From Paragordius varius (taxonomy: Eukaryota; Nematomorpha), in contig OZ176055.1 in the NCBI GenBank assembly GCA_964247055.1, positions 9,920,001 to 9,984,000 of the forward strand: DNA of 64,000 nt. The letters are read 5' to 3'. Positions 37,479-48,603 of the stretch are shown here, piece after piece. The position numbers and the translations under genes were made by a program. The notes below the pieces were generated by a model. It was not told the origin of the DNA. It was given only the letters and a program-made list of their open reading frames with translations, and made no database searches. Each line of letters opens with the position of its first letter. Position 1 is the first letter of the stretch.

Positions 37479-39048
37479 GAGTAAAAATTGAAGTTATACG
37501 GACAAAAGGTAAAAATATAAAGATAAATCTCACACTAAAGGTATCGTTCTTTGAACACATTGTTAGTTCCTAAAACTTAAAATATTATCTAATGGGAAGT
37601 AAAGTGGAAGGCGAAAGAAAGTGCGGACGTTGCCATATGTGCTCGGCGAATCTAACTCAGAACACAAACCTTATATGTCTCAGTTATAACAGAGCGAATT
37701 TGCGCGAAATTATCTGGGAAAAATCTATAAATCGACAACGACTTTAGCTTCATTCAATACATTTTTTTCCAAAAGAGAACCATACTTTTCGAATCTGATT
37801 TTTTCAAAATATAACTCGAGAGATTAAAATGACAATCAATGTATTTTACAATTGTATATAAATAATTTTTATAGGATAACTAGCGAAAATCTCGTGCTGC
37901 TACGCAGCCCGAGGAAGTCCTTCGGACTTCTGGGGGGGGGGGGGGGGTTCGAAGTTTTGATTTGAATGGTTCTACCGGTTTTCCGGTAGCAGATCACAAA
38001 GTTACTTGAGGAATCAGTTTTTAGCGGGTAGCTCCTTACCCAGCAGCTATCATCAAAGAAACACCTGACTAAAATTTTTGCCTTTTAACAGGCAATACGA
38101 ATAATCCTTCTCGAATTTTTACAGTCTCATATCTTAGGCAAAAAAATACAATCAAAAAATTATTTTTGTGGACTTTGTTTTTTTTGGAAAAAATGGCATT
38201 TTACGGGGGTAGCGGGTAAAACGAGGGCCTAAATCAAAAAAGTGAGTCGACTATGTTCAGCGCGATGAAAAATCAGTAAACAAAAATTATATTTGAATTT
38301 GAATGGTCCAACACGTTCTCCAAAAAACTGACTTAACCCATTTTTCACTAATTCCAAAAAAGGGCGAAGCTATTGTCGGGGCATTCAATGATTAAATTTT
38401 TTCGATGTTTGGATTTGAATGGGTTCACTGGTTTTCCGGAAACAGATCACAAAGTTTCATGAGAAATCAGTTTTTAGCGGGTAGCTCCTTACCCAGCAGC
38501 TATCATCAAAGAAACACCTGACTCAAAATTTTAACAGGGAATACGTGGAATCCATATTGAATTTTTACAGTCTCATACCTAGGGCGAAAAATACAATCAA
38601 AAAATTATTTTTGTGGACTTTGTTTTTTGAAAAAGATGTCATTTTACGGGGGTAGCGAGTAAAAAGAGGGCCTAAATCAAAAACTCGACTATGTTCGGCC
38701 CAATCGAAAATAAGTAAATAAGAATCATATTAGAAATTGAATGGTCGAACACGTTCTCCAGAAAATTGTCTCAAAGACACGATTTTTGTGATCTTCTATT
38801 TACAAAAAAACCGTTTTTCACACGGGGTGGGCCCGAACTGGGGGCCTATTTCAAAAAAAGGGCGAAACTATTGTCGGGGCATTCATTAATGATTATATTT
38901 TTTCGAAGTTTGGATTTGAATGGGTCTACCGTTTTTCCTGTACCAGATCACAAAGCCAGCATTTTCCATTTTTATAAATATATAGGTTAGAAGTTAAATA
39001 AGTATGGTAAAAAAAAGATTTTACGCCTCCGTATAATTTCAATTACTG
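37479..39048. repeat. MITE A with non-MITE insert, interrupted by a Helitron-like element
   Basis: Left inverted repeat gtaaaaattgaagttatacgg; right end ctccgtataatttcaattactg. After the left repeat comes a block of about 215 bp (37530-37745, starting ctcacactaaaggtatcg) not found in other MITE A copies but shared with the copy at 45761. The Helitron-like element lies in the right part. Confidence 0.65.
37880..38955 (-). mobile_element. Helitron-like element with internally duplicated body
   Basis: Read on the minus strand it starts CTTTGTGATCTGGTACAGG and ends with hairpins gaagtccgaaggacttc and gctgcgtagcagc, then cacgagattttcgCTAG before a T. The body contains two related segments in the same orientation (about 37945-38400 and 38400-38955), each with the accggttttccgg-type motif and aattatttttgtggac. 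A run of about 18 G lies beside the terminal hairpins. Confidence 0.65.
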
Positions 39049-39145
39049 TGAATATTTTGTGTTAATATCATAAGAAAAAAAGTGTAATCAACAAGATACA
39101 TATAAATCCTTAATATAAAATAATTCAAAAAATTAAACTAAAAAA

Positions 39146-39261
39146 GTTACGACACCTGGGATTCCCAGGCGGTCACCCATCCAAGTACTAACCAGGCTCA
39201 ACGTTACTTAACTTCGGTGTTCGGAAGGGAACCGGTGTTTTCAACGTGATATGGTCGTAAC
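39146..39261 (-). rRNA. 5S ribosomal RNA, variant copy
   Basis: Minus-strand sequence starts GTTACGACCATATCACG and carries the internal promoter and conserved core (GTACTTGGATGGGTGACCGC) and the closing GGTGTCGTAAC. A run of six T follows on the minus strand, a Pol III terminator. It differs from the other copy at a few sites: GTTAAGTAACG for GTTAAGCAACG, in the box A region, and GTTGAAAACACC for GTTGGAAGCACC. The first change hits a normally invariant C, so this may be a minor or inactive variant. Confidence 0.95.
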
Positions 39262-39429
39262 ATGTAGGAAGAATACAATAGAAAAGTATGAATAGTAATT
39301 ACTGTATATTTGGTTTATTATGGATTCACTCTTGGATCAGAAATTAATTTTGTATGACTTTCAAATTTTGAAAATCGATTTCATGCCCATTCTCACTATT
39401 TAATTCGTTTTCGTCGTTAGCGCAAATAA

Positions 39430-39570
39430 CATGATTGTATCAAGGTGTATCAAGAAAAGGGTGTAGCAGACCCATGTCGCCACTGTCCACAAAAGACGTC
39501 CCTTGCTGCCCCTCCAAACACCAGTCAATGGTGGTTCAGTGACAGCCGTCTAATTGCGTCGGGGGTCGGG
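39430..39570. other. GC-rich island, nature unknown
   Basis: About 140 bp with balanced base composition in a region that is otherwise about three-quarters A+T (for example agacccatgtcgccactg and attgcgtcgggggtcggg). A 60-codon frame spans it, but the product resembles nothing I know. It follows the 5S unit. Confidence 0.4.
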
Positions 39571-39924
39571 TTGACTTCTAGGGATATAATGATAAGTTTA
39601 TATAAAGACATGTATGAAATAAAATGAAAATACATTTGGAATTTAAAAGTAAAATATATATAATCGATTATATCCTATACATCTATACTAATAGTTAATA
39701 TAGCTAATATTCTTTAAAATATAACGTATGGAAATTCTAGCTTAATTCAATCGAATGCATATTTATTATACTGTAACAGTATTTATCTTGTTTAATACGA
39801 TTTTATAAACCAATATTTAACCTAGTGGTATGTATGTTTTTAATCTATATATTTTTTTATAGTCTATAAATTCCAGTTGGTATTCATAAAGTGTCTGATA
39901 TTTAAATCAATTTTTCTCCTTTTA

Positions 39925-40090
39925 CAGTAGCGTATGCAGTAAAAGATTGTTAGTGCAAAATAATCTTAAAAAAACAGGGGGATATTATGGATATGTTTAT
40001 AAATAGGACTGAATGATAATTAATATATAAAAATTGCCCCCCTGTTTAAGATTATTTTGCACTAACAATCTTTTACTGCATACGCTACTG
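39925..40090. repeat. Hairpin MITE family D, copy 1
   Basis: 166 bp, TA on both sides. The arms cagtagcgtatgcagtaa through aaaataatctta are perfect or nearly perfect inverted repeats of about 45 bp, leaving a loop of about 70 bp that itself has cccccctg/cagggggat pairing. Very young by its arm identity. Confidence 0.9.
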
Positions 40091-40338
40091 TATATGATAA
40101 ATCTAACATTTATAGACCAATAATTTAAATTTTCATTAATCAATCTCTTAGCAAAAACAATTTTTTCCCTTTGTAAAAATACCGCATTCGTTATCTTTAA
40201 TCTATAAATTCCAGTTGTTAGTTGCCTTTATAAAACATTTAAAATTTCGCATTATAAATCTTTTTTTATTCTTACAAGCAAATTAACAGTAGCAAATGGT
40301 TAGAATTTAACATATTTTTAAATGACTTTTTTTATATA

Positions 40339-40500
40339 CAGTAGCGTATGCAGTAAAAGATTGTTAGTGCAAAATAATCTTAATAGGGGGATATTATGGA
40401 TATGTTTATAAATAGGACTTTAATATATGAAAATTGTCCCCCTGTTTTGTGTTCATTAAGATTATTTTGCACTAACAATCTTTTACTGCATACGCCACTG
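40339..40500. repeat. Hairpin MITE family D, copy 2
   Basis: 162 bp, TA-flanked, near-identical to the copy 250 bp upstream, with the same arms and loop motif ggatattatggatatg. The right end reads gccactg where the first copy has gctactg. Confidence 0.9.
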
Positions 40501-40626
40501 TAAATAATAAATGTGTAAAATCTAACAGTAGCAAATGGTTAAAATGTAACAAACTTTTTAGTGACTATTTTAAAAATAATAAATGTGTAAAATCTAAAGG
40601 ACATTTAAATAAAGTAAAATATAAAA

Positions 40627-40940
40627 ATGCTTATCTCTAAGTTACGCAGAGTAGATCAAGAGGGACTACGTTCAGCTTGGTCGTACCAACGAAACGTAAA
40701 CTTTCCCGTGCCTGTGTCAGTCTTTCCTCCTATGCGACTACAGCGGCACGCCCCACAGCGCTCCTATTATTATGCTAAAAAGCAAAGGCATACAAATGGG
40801 GAGCCTAAGTGAGTGCATATAGAGTGACACCTTAGACGAAGCGGTACACATCCCGCTAAGCTATAGACTATCCGGGAAAGATCGTTACATCAGCGTCATG
40901 CGGTCGTCCAACCAATACTGGCATGCGATACATTACAGTG
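40627..40940. other. GC-rich island, possible Pol III/SINE-like sequence
   Basis: About 310 bp of balanced composition. On the minus strand TAGCTTAGCGG fits the Pol III A-box consensus, and about 30 nt on GGTGTCACTC is a weak B-box. A stretch GTATTGGTTGGACGACCGC resembles the 5S motif GTACTTGGATGGGTGACCGC. These hints suggest a tRNA- or 5S-related SINE or small RNA, but none is decisive. The open frame on the plus strand (61 codons) has no recognisable product. Confidence 0.35.
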
Positions 40941-41071
40941 TTTGTTGAGAATATTTATTTATAGCCATAGTATTACCATTACAGTCATGTATGTTTAGAA
41001 TTGTCAGATATACGTTTTTATTTGATTTTACTTTGTTTTTAATTGTTTACAATAAATAAGCTAGTATTAAT

Positions 41072-41460
41072 TTAATGCTTAAAAATGCGCATGTTGAAAG
41101 TTGACATATTAAACATTAAAACAATTAATAACAAATTATAATCATTTAAAAACAGATTTCTGTCAATTCTACATATACATGACTGTATTATAAAGTTTTT
41201 TAGGCAAGGAATATACAATGACAATGTTCGTAAGATCCAGTATAATAATTTTGATTCAATAAGCGTTCTTGTAGATAAGCTGTAATTAGGATTATCATAT
41301 CTTAAAAGTAGTGCATAAAGTTTAAGTGTTTTAGAAGCCAAAAAACTCGTTTTCCGATTTCCAGCGAATAAAAGTATATAGTCTGGTTGTGATTCATAAA
41401 TCCAAAAGTGACCGAATAAAATATCCAGGCGAAGAAGATCCCAAAGTTTACATCTAAAAG
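41072..41460 (-). CDS. Unidentified open frame, possibly a gene or element remnant
   Basis: Minus-strand frame, open from about 41448 to the stop at 41072, reading GHFWIYESQPDYILLFAGN then TSFLASKTLKLYALLLRYD. A plausible acceptor (tctttta before gat) precedes it. Composition looks less biased than a random AT-rich frame, but I recognise no family and no start or partner exon is secure. Confidence 0.25.
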
Positions 41461-41735
41461 ATAAGATTCAACCATAAGCAAAGTTCAAGGGGTATCATGA
41501 ACTTTCGAAACAGTTTGGAAAAAATGGTTACATGGTAGCATATATCAGTTGATTATGCGGCCGGGTGATTAAAAAAATATCTCCAGCAGACGAAAGTATT
41601 TAAAAATTTCAGATGAAAAAATGAAATTAGTCATATTTTGTGGTTTAAAAAAAAAAAAAATTTACAATTGTAAATATAATTTGATGATTAATTTTGTAAA
41701 TTGGCAACTCTCTATGTGGATAGTGGCGCTAAAAG

Positions 41736-44700
41736 TAAGGTCAGATTTTTTGAAGGAAAAAGCGGGACAAATCTGAGAAGGGGGGGTCATTGGGGGGTAC
41801 CAAAAATTTTTATACAAAAAATTTATTGTAATATTTATTTATTTTTAACACAAATACATTATAAATATAAAAAAATTTGTACCTTACAGGTTGTTTGTAC
41901 CTTATTCAATAAATTTACATGTGCACGAACACAGGGTGAAGTGATTGTGATATTCTAGAAAATAATAAAGACGATATCATCACAAAGTGCGCTGGGTGAT
42001 GCAAGAAGCGGCACAAAAAATATTTTTAACAATTAAGCGATAATCTTAATCAAAACATTATTGGCAGATACACAACGTTATTCAAACAGCTACTGATTTG
42101 TTACCCCTGGATGTGGAAAATATAGATGTTAAAATGCTTGGATATTGTAGAACTGTTGGTTAGCTCTTTTGCCAGCGATTGAAAGATTTATTAAAATGTG
42201 ATCTCCTAGAATCCTATTTCTTATCACAGGATAAAGGTGAAAATTCCAAGTCAAAAAAGGTTAGAAAATAATTTTATACCATTACCTAATCGCAATATTA
42301 TAAAGCATCCAGAAAAACAAGGCTCAAAGAATAGCCAGAATATTAAAATGTTTTATACAAACAGAAACGATTATTTGGAAGACAAGACGGTGCACAATGA
42401 CACTTTTTTTATGAGTCTCATTATTAAATAAATATATTGAATGAAAACTTATATTATGGACAACAGAAAAAAATACGTAGGATAGAAGTGGTTAAAATAA
42501 TCATTTTTCTACAATTATTTTCCATACAATAATATTTAAATTGTAGAATTTGCATTATCTTTACCTGAACCACTGCTATTGAACGCGTTTTTCCACAGTA
42601 AATTTAGTAAAGACACAGAATCAAATTTAAATGTTGAATAAAAGCCATTTTATGTGTTCAAATATAATTTATTATAAAGACTTATACAATATATTAAGTA
42701 ATTTTATTTTTAATATAAAAACTTTATAAATATAGGAAAATATTTTATTCTTTAATATATTTTTTTGTTTGAGTGAATGCGTTTTAACAGATTGTCATTT
42801 TTTAAAATATTGTAGAAGTCTTCACAAGAATTTGTCAAATTATATTTGACAGATAAAACGGCCTTTAAAGTTTTAATTTAAATTTGATTTTTCCGATGTC
42901 CACACCTGATTTACTGTGGAAAAAACGCGCTCAGTAGCAGCGTTGGTTCCAGGTAAAGATAATGCGAATTCCACAATTTTTAAAATATTATTGCATGTAA
43001 TATAGTTGGCTTTTCAAAATGTGAAATATTTCCAACCATTTCTTTTCTACTGTGTATTTTTCTTTTGTCCATAATTTAAGTTTTTCATTATTAATATATC
43101 TTTTAACTAATGATACTTCAGAAAAAAGATCATTTTCTGAAAGATTACTTTTTGAAAATTTTTGGGAGCATATATAATCAAATGATTTTTGAACATTGCA
43201 CCAATTAAATTTTGATTTTAATGTTATCCAATGAAAATGATCAATTTCATTGAATTGCGTCGTCCAGTCTTCCAAATAATCTTTACAGTTTGTATATAAC
43301 ATTTTTATATGGTATAGGATATCTTGGCGATTTATTAAGCCTTGTTTTCCAAATTATTTATTATATTGCGGATGGTTAATGGTATAAAATCATTTTCTAA
43401 CCTTCTTGACATTGAAATTTCAGGTTACTAACTTCATTGGCTACTTCGATTGCCGAAATTTTGTCACCTTCTATAAATTTAATAACATTTTGAAAGAGAG
43501 AAGCTTGATTATGTAAGAATTCAAACCATATTTTTGGAGAATCACTTTCAAAAAACTTTTATAAATTTGTAGGACATTTGTCCTGTGATAAAAAAAAGAT
43601 TTATAATACATTTTTAAAATTCTTTCGATAGCTGGCATAAAAGCTAACCAACGAGTTTTACAATATCCAAGCATTTTTTGATATTGAACTTCTGCATTTG
43701 CACAGAATTTCTTAAGCTTTTCAACGCGTACCGTGTATATAAAAATAGGAATATATTTTAACAACTACATTTTCCACATCTAGGGGTAACAAATCAGCAG
43801 CTGTTTGAATAGTGTTGTGTATTATATGCGCTGCACACCCAACGCCAATAATGTTTTGATTAAGATTATCTGCTAATTTATGAATATTAATCGTTCCCCT
43901 CCTTGCTTTTCCACCGAAGTTCGTATTGGTGTTGTCAGCGCAATATGCGATAATTTTGTCTTTTAAATTATTTTTTTCTAGAATATGCATTATTGAAGTA
44001 AATATTATTTCGGAATTTTCACCGGGTAGAGAAATTGAATCTAAAATTTTAATTTTTACTCCGGTTTCTGAATAAAAATATCTTATTAAAGTGGGAGATA
44101 ATTTTGTTTCATGGTGATTTGATGCATCAGAGTATAGGGATAAGAAATCAATTTTCAGCAAATCTTTTTGTATTTCAGAAAATGCATGGCACATGTAAAT
44201 TTTATATGGAATAACGTGCGAATAACCTGTGAGTTACAGTCCATAGATCTAAAGGAATGATTGTGATTAACGGCGTGAAAAGATAACACGCCCTCATCTA
44301 GTGCCAAATTCTTTTTTCCTCTCCAAAGGCGTTTTTCGAAAATCGCTCATTTTGTAAGATGATGCCGCCATATCTAAACATTTTATTATATTTCTGTGTT
44401 TCCATATGCTTTGTAATATCATGCTTGCCGCCATGTGCTAGGGTGAATTCCCCCTCGCATATAAGACATTTAACAGATGATTCATTCTTTGTTTTTTTGA
44501 TAAAAGGCAAATCTTTCATTAATTCATCTATAACCTCTTTTTGTGCTCATATTTATAAACTACTATTACTATAATAAATATTATATTACCTTAATTTTCT
44601 GAAATAAACGTGTAAGGTACCGATTTGTGGTATTACTTTCTCTTTTTAATAATGTTGGCAAGTAATAAAACTAATATATTAGTATAATAAATATTATATT

Positions 44701-45056
44701 ACATTAATTTTCTGGAATAAATGTGTAAGGTACCGATTTGTGGTATCAATTTGTCTTTAATCTAGAGATTTGTGGTATTAACTTAGCTTTTTGATAATGA
44801 TGACAGTAGTAGTAGGAAGGAAAGTGTATAATCATTTAATATAAATTTTAAAAAAATAAATAATAATTTAAAAATAAAAAATTTTATTTTAAAATTTATA
44901 TAGAAATTAAAGATATTTAATGATAAAAAAACGGATAAAAAAATTTATTTGTATTAAAAAAAAATTTTTTTATATAATCGTTAAAAAGCGGGACATTTTA
45001 AAAACGTAGCGGGACGCGGGACAAAGTGTGAAAAAGCGGGACGTCTGGTCACCTTA
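41736..45056 (-). mobile_element. hAT transposon with BED finger, decayed, with an inverted internal partial copy
   Basis: Outer ends are inverted: TAAGGTCAGA at the left and, complemented, TAAGGTGACCAGACGTCC at the right. Minus-strand pieces of one transposase run in order: a BED-type zinc finger at 44519-44298 (CLICEGEF then KHDITKHMETQKY), the catalytic core at 44194-43721 (DASNHHETKLSP, IIAYCADNTNTNFGG, GVGCAAHIIHNTIQTAADLL), further fragments at 43764-43471 and 43302-42988, and the C-terminal dimerisation region at about 42985-42720 (FALSLPGTNAATERVFSTVN). Frames are broken several times. A shortened plus-strand copy of the same gene lies at about 42043-42660. The element is inactive. 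Confidence 0.85.
42043..42660 (+). pseudogene. Deleted inverted copy of the hAT transposase
   Basis: Plus-strand text repeats the minus-strand transposase with large gaps: caaacagctactgatttg and ttacccctggatgtgg match the IQTAAD..LPLDVE region, atgcttggatattgtag matches MLGYCK, and the end matches the ALSLPGTNAATERVF region. Together with the longer copy it forms a tail-to-tail arrangement within one element. Confidence 0.7.
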
Positions 45057-45760
45057 ATCATGCGCCTAAAAGGCTAAAGAAAGCATGTATTTAAATTTGG
45101 ACAAAAATATTTTTCAAGATATTATTTATATTTTAAATGACCTTTTGGGGTTAATAACCACAAAAGATGAAGTGTCAGTATATAAGATTTATACGCATAT
45201 GTAGGAAACATTTTTAAAAAGGAGAATAATTTCATGAAAATTTAAAATATAATTAATTTTAAATAATAAAGCATTTTCTTAATAAATATATTTTTAATAA
45301 TCTTTAAAAAAATTTAACATTAATTATACAGGGTGATTTGAGTTCATAAAGAAAGGGAAATTTTGCCTTTAATAAAACGAAAGATAAAATCTTAATAAAT
45401 TGTAATAAAAAAATTTTTTTTTGGTATGGATTATTTTTAAGCTGCTCTGAATCAAAGGTTATATTATATTTATAAAGTTTAAACAACACATATTAAACAT
45501 TTAGCCAATCAGGGTTCATAGGTATTATAAAAAATTATTAATATTATAGATAAGACATCCTTTTCATATCCTATATATTTCAGTTATTAGTAGATGTTAA
45601 AAAAATTTGTTTGTATAAAAAGATTGTCAGTCCAGATAAAAATTTTATAATCTTTTAATTTTAACAATATGTCTGGAATAAAATTTGTCCGTTAGTTTAA
45701 AATTTTTATCCGAATAATTATTTTTACTGTATAATAAATTAAGATTCTCCTAAATAACTA

Positions 45761-46247
45761 CAGTAAAAATTGAAATTATACGGACAAAAGGTAAAAATAT
45801 AAAGACATATCTCACACTAAAGGTATCGTTCTTTGAACACATTGTTAAGTCCCAAAACTTAGAATATTATCTAACGAGAGGTAAAGTGTAAGGCGAAAGA
45901 AAGTGCGGACATTGCCATATATGCTGGGAGAATATCTAACTCAGAACACTAACCTTATAGCTTTTACTTACAACAGAGCGAATTGGCCCACACATATCTA
46001 GGAACATGCTATAGATTGATAACGACTTTACCTTCATACAATACAATTTTTTTCTGACAGAAACCATACTTGTTAAATGTTGATTTTTTTAAATATACAT
46101 AGTATAAAATAGAGATGTAAATTGGTAACTTATCAATTTTTATTTAATTCATTTCAGATAAATAGAGGTAAAATAAGTATGGTTGTCTTTTAAAGTAAAG
46201 AGTCGTCTTTAAATGTTTACTCGTCCGTATAATTTCAATTTTTACCG
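45761..46247. repeat. MITE A carrying an unexplained 230-bp insert
   Basis: Typical MITE A ends (cagtaaaaattgaaatta and ccgtataatttcaattttta). Between them, about 45812-46040 holds a block starting ctcacactaaaggtatcg, richer in G+C than the rest, shared only with the copy at 37530. Confidence 0.7.
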
Positions 46248-46291
46248 TGAACAATTTGTATTAACATCATAAGAAAAAAAAGTAAAAAAAG

Positions 46292-46407
46292 GTTACGACA
46301 CCTGGGATTCCCAGGCGGTCACCCATCCAAGTACTAACCAGGCTCAACGTTGCTTAACTTCGGTGTTCGGAAGGGAACCGGTGCTTCCAACGTGATATGG
46401 TCGTAAC
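46292..46407 (-). rRNA. 5S ribosomal RNA
   Basis: Minus strand begins GTTACGACCATATCACG and continues with GAAGTTAAGCAACG (internal promoter), GTACTTGGATGGGTGACCGC and ends GGTGTCGTAAC, closing the terminal stem. Seven T follow on the minus strand as terminator. This copy keeps the conserved promoter bases and is the better candidate for an active gene. Confidence 0.97.
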
Positions 46408-47329
46408 ATGTATGGTGTTTACAATAAAAAAGAATGTATAGTAAACCTGTATATTTGGTTTATTATAGATATAGATTCACAATGGCATCAGTTTAGTTAC
46501 TACTTATCTAAGACTTTCAAATTTTTATCTTATGCCTATTCTCATTATTTAATTCGTTTTCGCCGTTAGGATTTAACATGATTTTCCGTAATATAATTTT
46601 TAATGATAAATTTGTGAATCGGAAAATCTCTGTGTAGACAGTGGTAAGGGGTAAGCCTGTCACACTCTTTTCTGGATAATTGGATATTCACTGCTATTTA
46701 TAATTATAAATTGTGTGATCATCCACAAAATATATATTACTAATTTTTATATAAACAGTCAATTTTTACCATAATATCTGATATAAAAAATATATTTAAT
46801 AACCATATAGTATAAAATATATATTAACTTAAAATAAACATACTCTACTTTCCATTGTGCATTAGAGATGAGAAAGATTCATTTTGTCATTGATCACACA
46901 TAAAATAATTTTTTAAAATAAGTTTTGGGGTAGTTTGCTATCACAGAGCTATTAGAATTGAATATCTCAAATAGTAGTTAACATCATTCACTTTTTTGTC
47001 CTAGTTAATATTGGGTTACTTTTTTATCCAGAGCTCAATTTGCCGGTTGCTTATTAATAACCTTGAATCCTGTACCACTAATCACCAATCGGAATTTAAC
47101 ATTCTATATTGATCCACCTTGTATGTATACTCTCCAAGTTGAAGTTTGAAGAGTTATGGAATAGCTAAGCGTCGTTTCCTTTTATTGTATCGAGTTCAGG
47201 GAGTTTCCTGGAACTCTCTCTCTGCTTTACATTTGGATAATCTCTAAAACAAACCTCTTAGTACTTGGGGATCACTAATCATAATTGTACTGAATGGTTT
47301 CCTTTTTAGTTTGGACAAAGACGTTTATT

Positions 47330-47514
47330 GCCTGTATAAATTGCTAGAAAGTTAAATTATTGCCAAATAGTATATACAAAAAAGGCAGCCTTATTGGCTT
47401 ATAGTTATTTTTTTTACTTTTTTCTATTATTAGCCCCAATAATAATTCTCTTTGCTGCATATGCTATTTGGGAACAATTAATAACTTTCTAGCAATATAT
47501 ATTTACTCATGCTG
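47330..47514. repeat. Degraded hairpin MITE, relative of 9936-10124
   Basis: Shares tagaaagttaaattattg, ccaataataattctctt and aataactttctagca with the family E copy, and ends tttactcatgctgta. Its left end is worn. Confidence 0.6.
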
Positions 47515-47532
47515 TATGTATATATATATATA

Positions 47533-47763
47533 TACATCATTTACAGTTCAAATTCACCCTAAAATTGATTAAGTGTTTTTTAATAGAAATTACTTTTATT
47601 TTATAATATTTTTAAAATTTGAAATTCTGTTAAAATTTAATATGATGCTGAAAAAATAATAAACTATGTCGTAAAAATATATATTTCATATTAATGGTGC
47701 GTTATATTATCCCGAAAACACATAATTTATTTTTAGGGTGAATTTGAATTGTAAATGGTATAT
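47533..47763. repeat. MITE family B copy
   Basis: Left end catcatttacagttcaaatt then caccct; right end agggtgaatttgaattgt then aaatggtata. Shares the interior gatgctgaaaaaataataaa with other family B copies. Confidence 0.7.
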
Positions 47764-47857
47764 ATAGAATATCAATTTGATTTGTAGAATGAACTTAAAA
47801 GAACATATAAATTTGATACATAATATATTTGACGCGTTATTTTTAATTTATCCTCAC

Positions 47858-48079
47858 CATGCCAAACATTGATAAACTTTTCTGATTAGCAGTGATTTTT
47901 GAATTATCTGCAGCCACCAGTATAAACACTAAAATTAACAAAAAACACGTATATTAATTTGACATTTCATGATAAAAAGGGCTTTGCAAACGCTTAATAA
48001 TATATATATATATTAACTAACCGTATTTCAGCAAAATTAACAACTGTATAAACACGTAATTACTATTTCCTGTCTTCAT
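47858..48079 (-). CDS. Possible start of a secreted protein gene (two exons, 3' part not found)
   Basis: Exon 48079-48022 (MKTGNSNYVFIQLLILLKY) and exon 47928-47858 (VFILVAADNSKITANQKSLS then MFGM) join in phase 1 and would make a classical signal peptide with a cleavage site near VAA-DNS. A donor (gtgagg) follows. I could not find the next exon; the region 46700-47300 to the left holds no clear coding frame. It could also be a chance frame. Confidence 0.35.
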
Positions 48080-48603
48080 AAATGCAATATATCGAAACAG
48101 ATAACTTCAGAAAAATTAAAATTTTATTAAATAATATAAAATATAAATAAATATCGCCGTGTTTATCAATTGAATTAGGCATATTTGATGATATATTCGT
48201 TTATATTAATGAGCTTAATAGTTTTACAAACTATAGATCAAAATTAAAAAAAGCACGCCCGAATGGTAATATAAGACAAGGCAGACCATATATATCATGA
48301 TTGGGAAAAAACCATAAGCCACGATCTTAACCTAACTCAATTACCAAAGAACTGTCTCGATAAGTTATTTCGCTTAAAAATTTGGTAACTAACAACTCCT
48401 GGAGAAACAACGAATTAATCGGCACATCAAAGCGGTCAAATCGGTTTTCTTTATTCAACTACCATTCAAGAAAAAACTCAACTCAATGGCACAATGCAAT
48501 TGTTTTAAACAATTTTATCAGAATTTCTTAATTGCGTATAAATCATTCATTTCCAATTTATCTATCCATATATATGCAATTCTTTAACTAAGAATATATC
48601 AGA

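Larger units (their letters stand above)
36769..39420. repeat. 5S rDNA-bearing duplicated unit, copy 1
   Basis: Direct-repeat partner of 45059-46600. Shared text runs from gcgcctaaaaggctaaag through a modified MITE A, the 5S rRNA gene and past it to atttaattcgttttcg. Copy 1 is longer mainly because a Helitron-like element (37880-38955) has inserted into it. Confidence 0.75.
45059..46600. repeat. 5S rDNA-bearing duplicated unit, copy 2
   Basis: Same order as the unit at 36769, without the Helitron insertion. Its left edge coincides with the right end of the hAT element, so that element probably landed inside a longer unit. The spacing between the two 5S genes is about 7.15 kb. Confidence 0.75.

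Noticed and set aside
40627-40812. 61-codon plus-strand frame in the GC-rich island
   Set aside because: Higher GC lengthens chance frames; no start context, partner exon or recognisable domain supports coding.
46960-47320. Moderately GC-rich stretch with the B-box-like ggtacaggattcaagg on the minus strand
   Set aside because: No A-box at the right distance, no terminator and no second copy; too weak to call an RNA gene.
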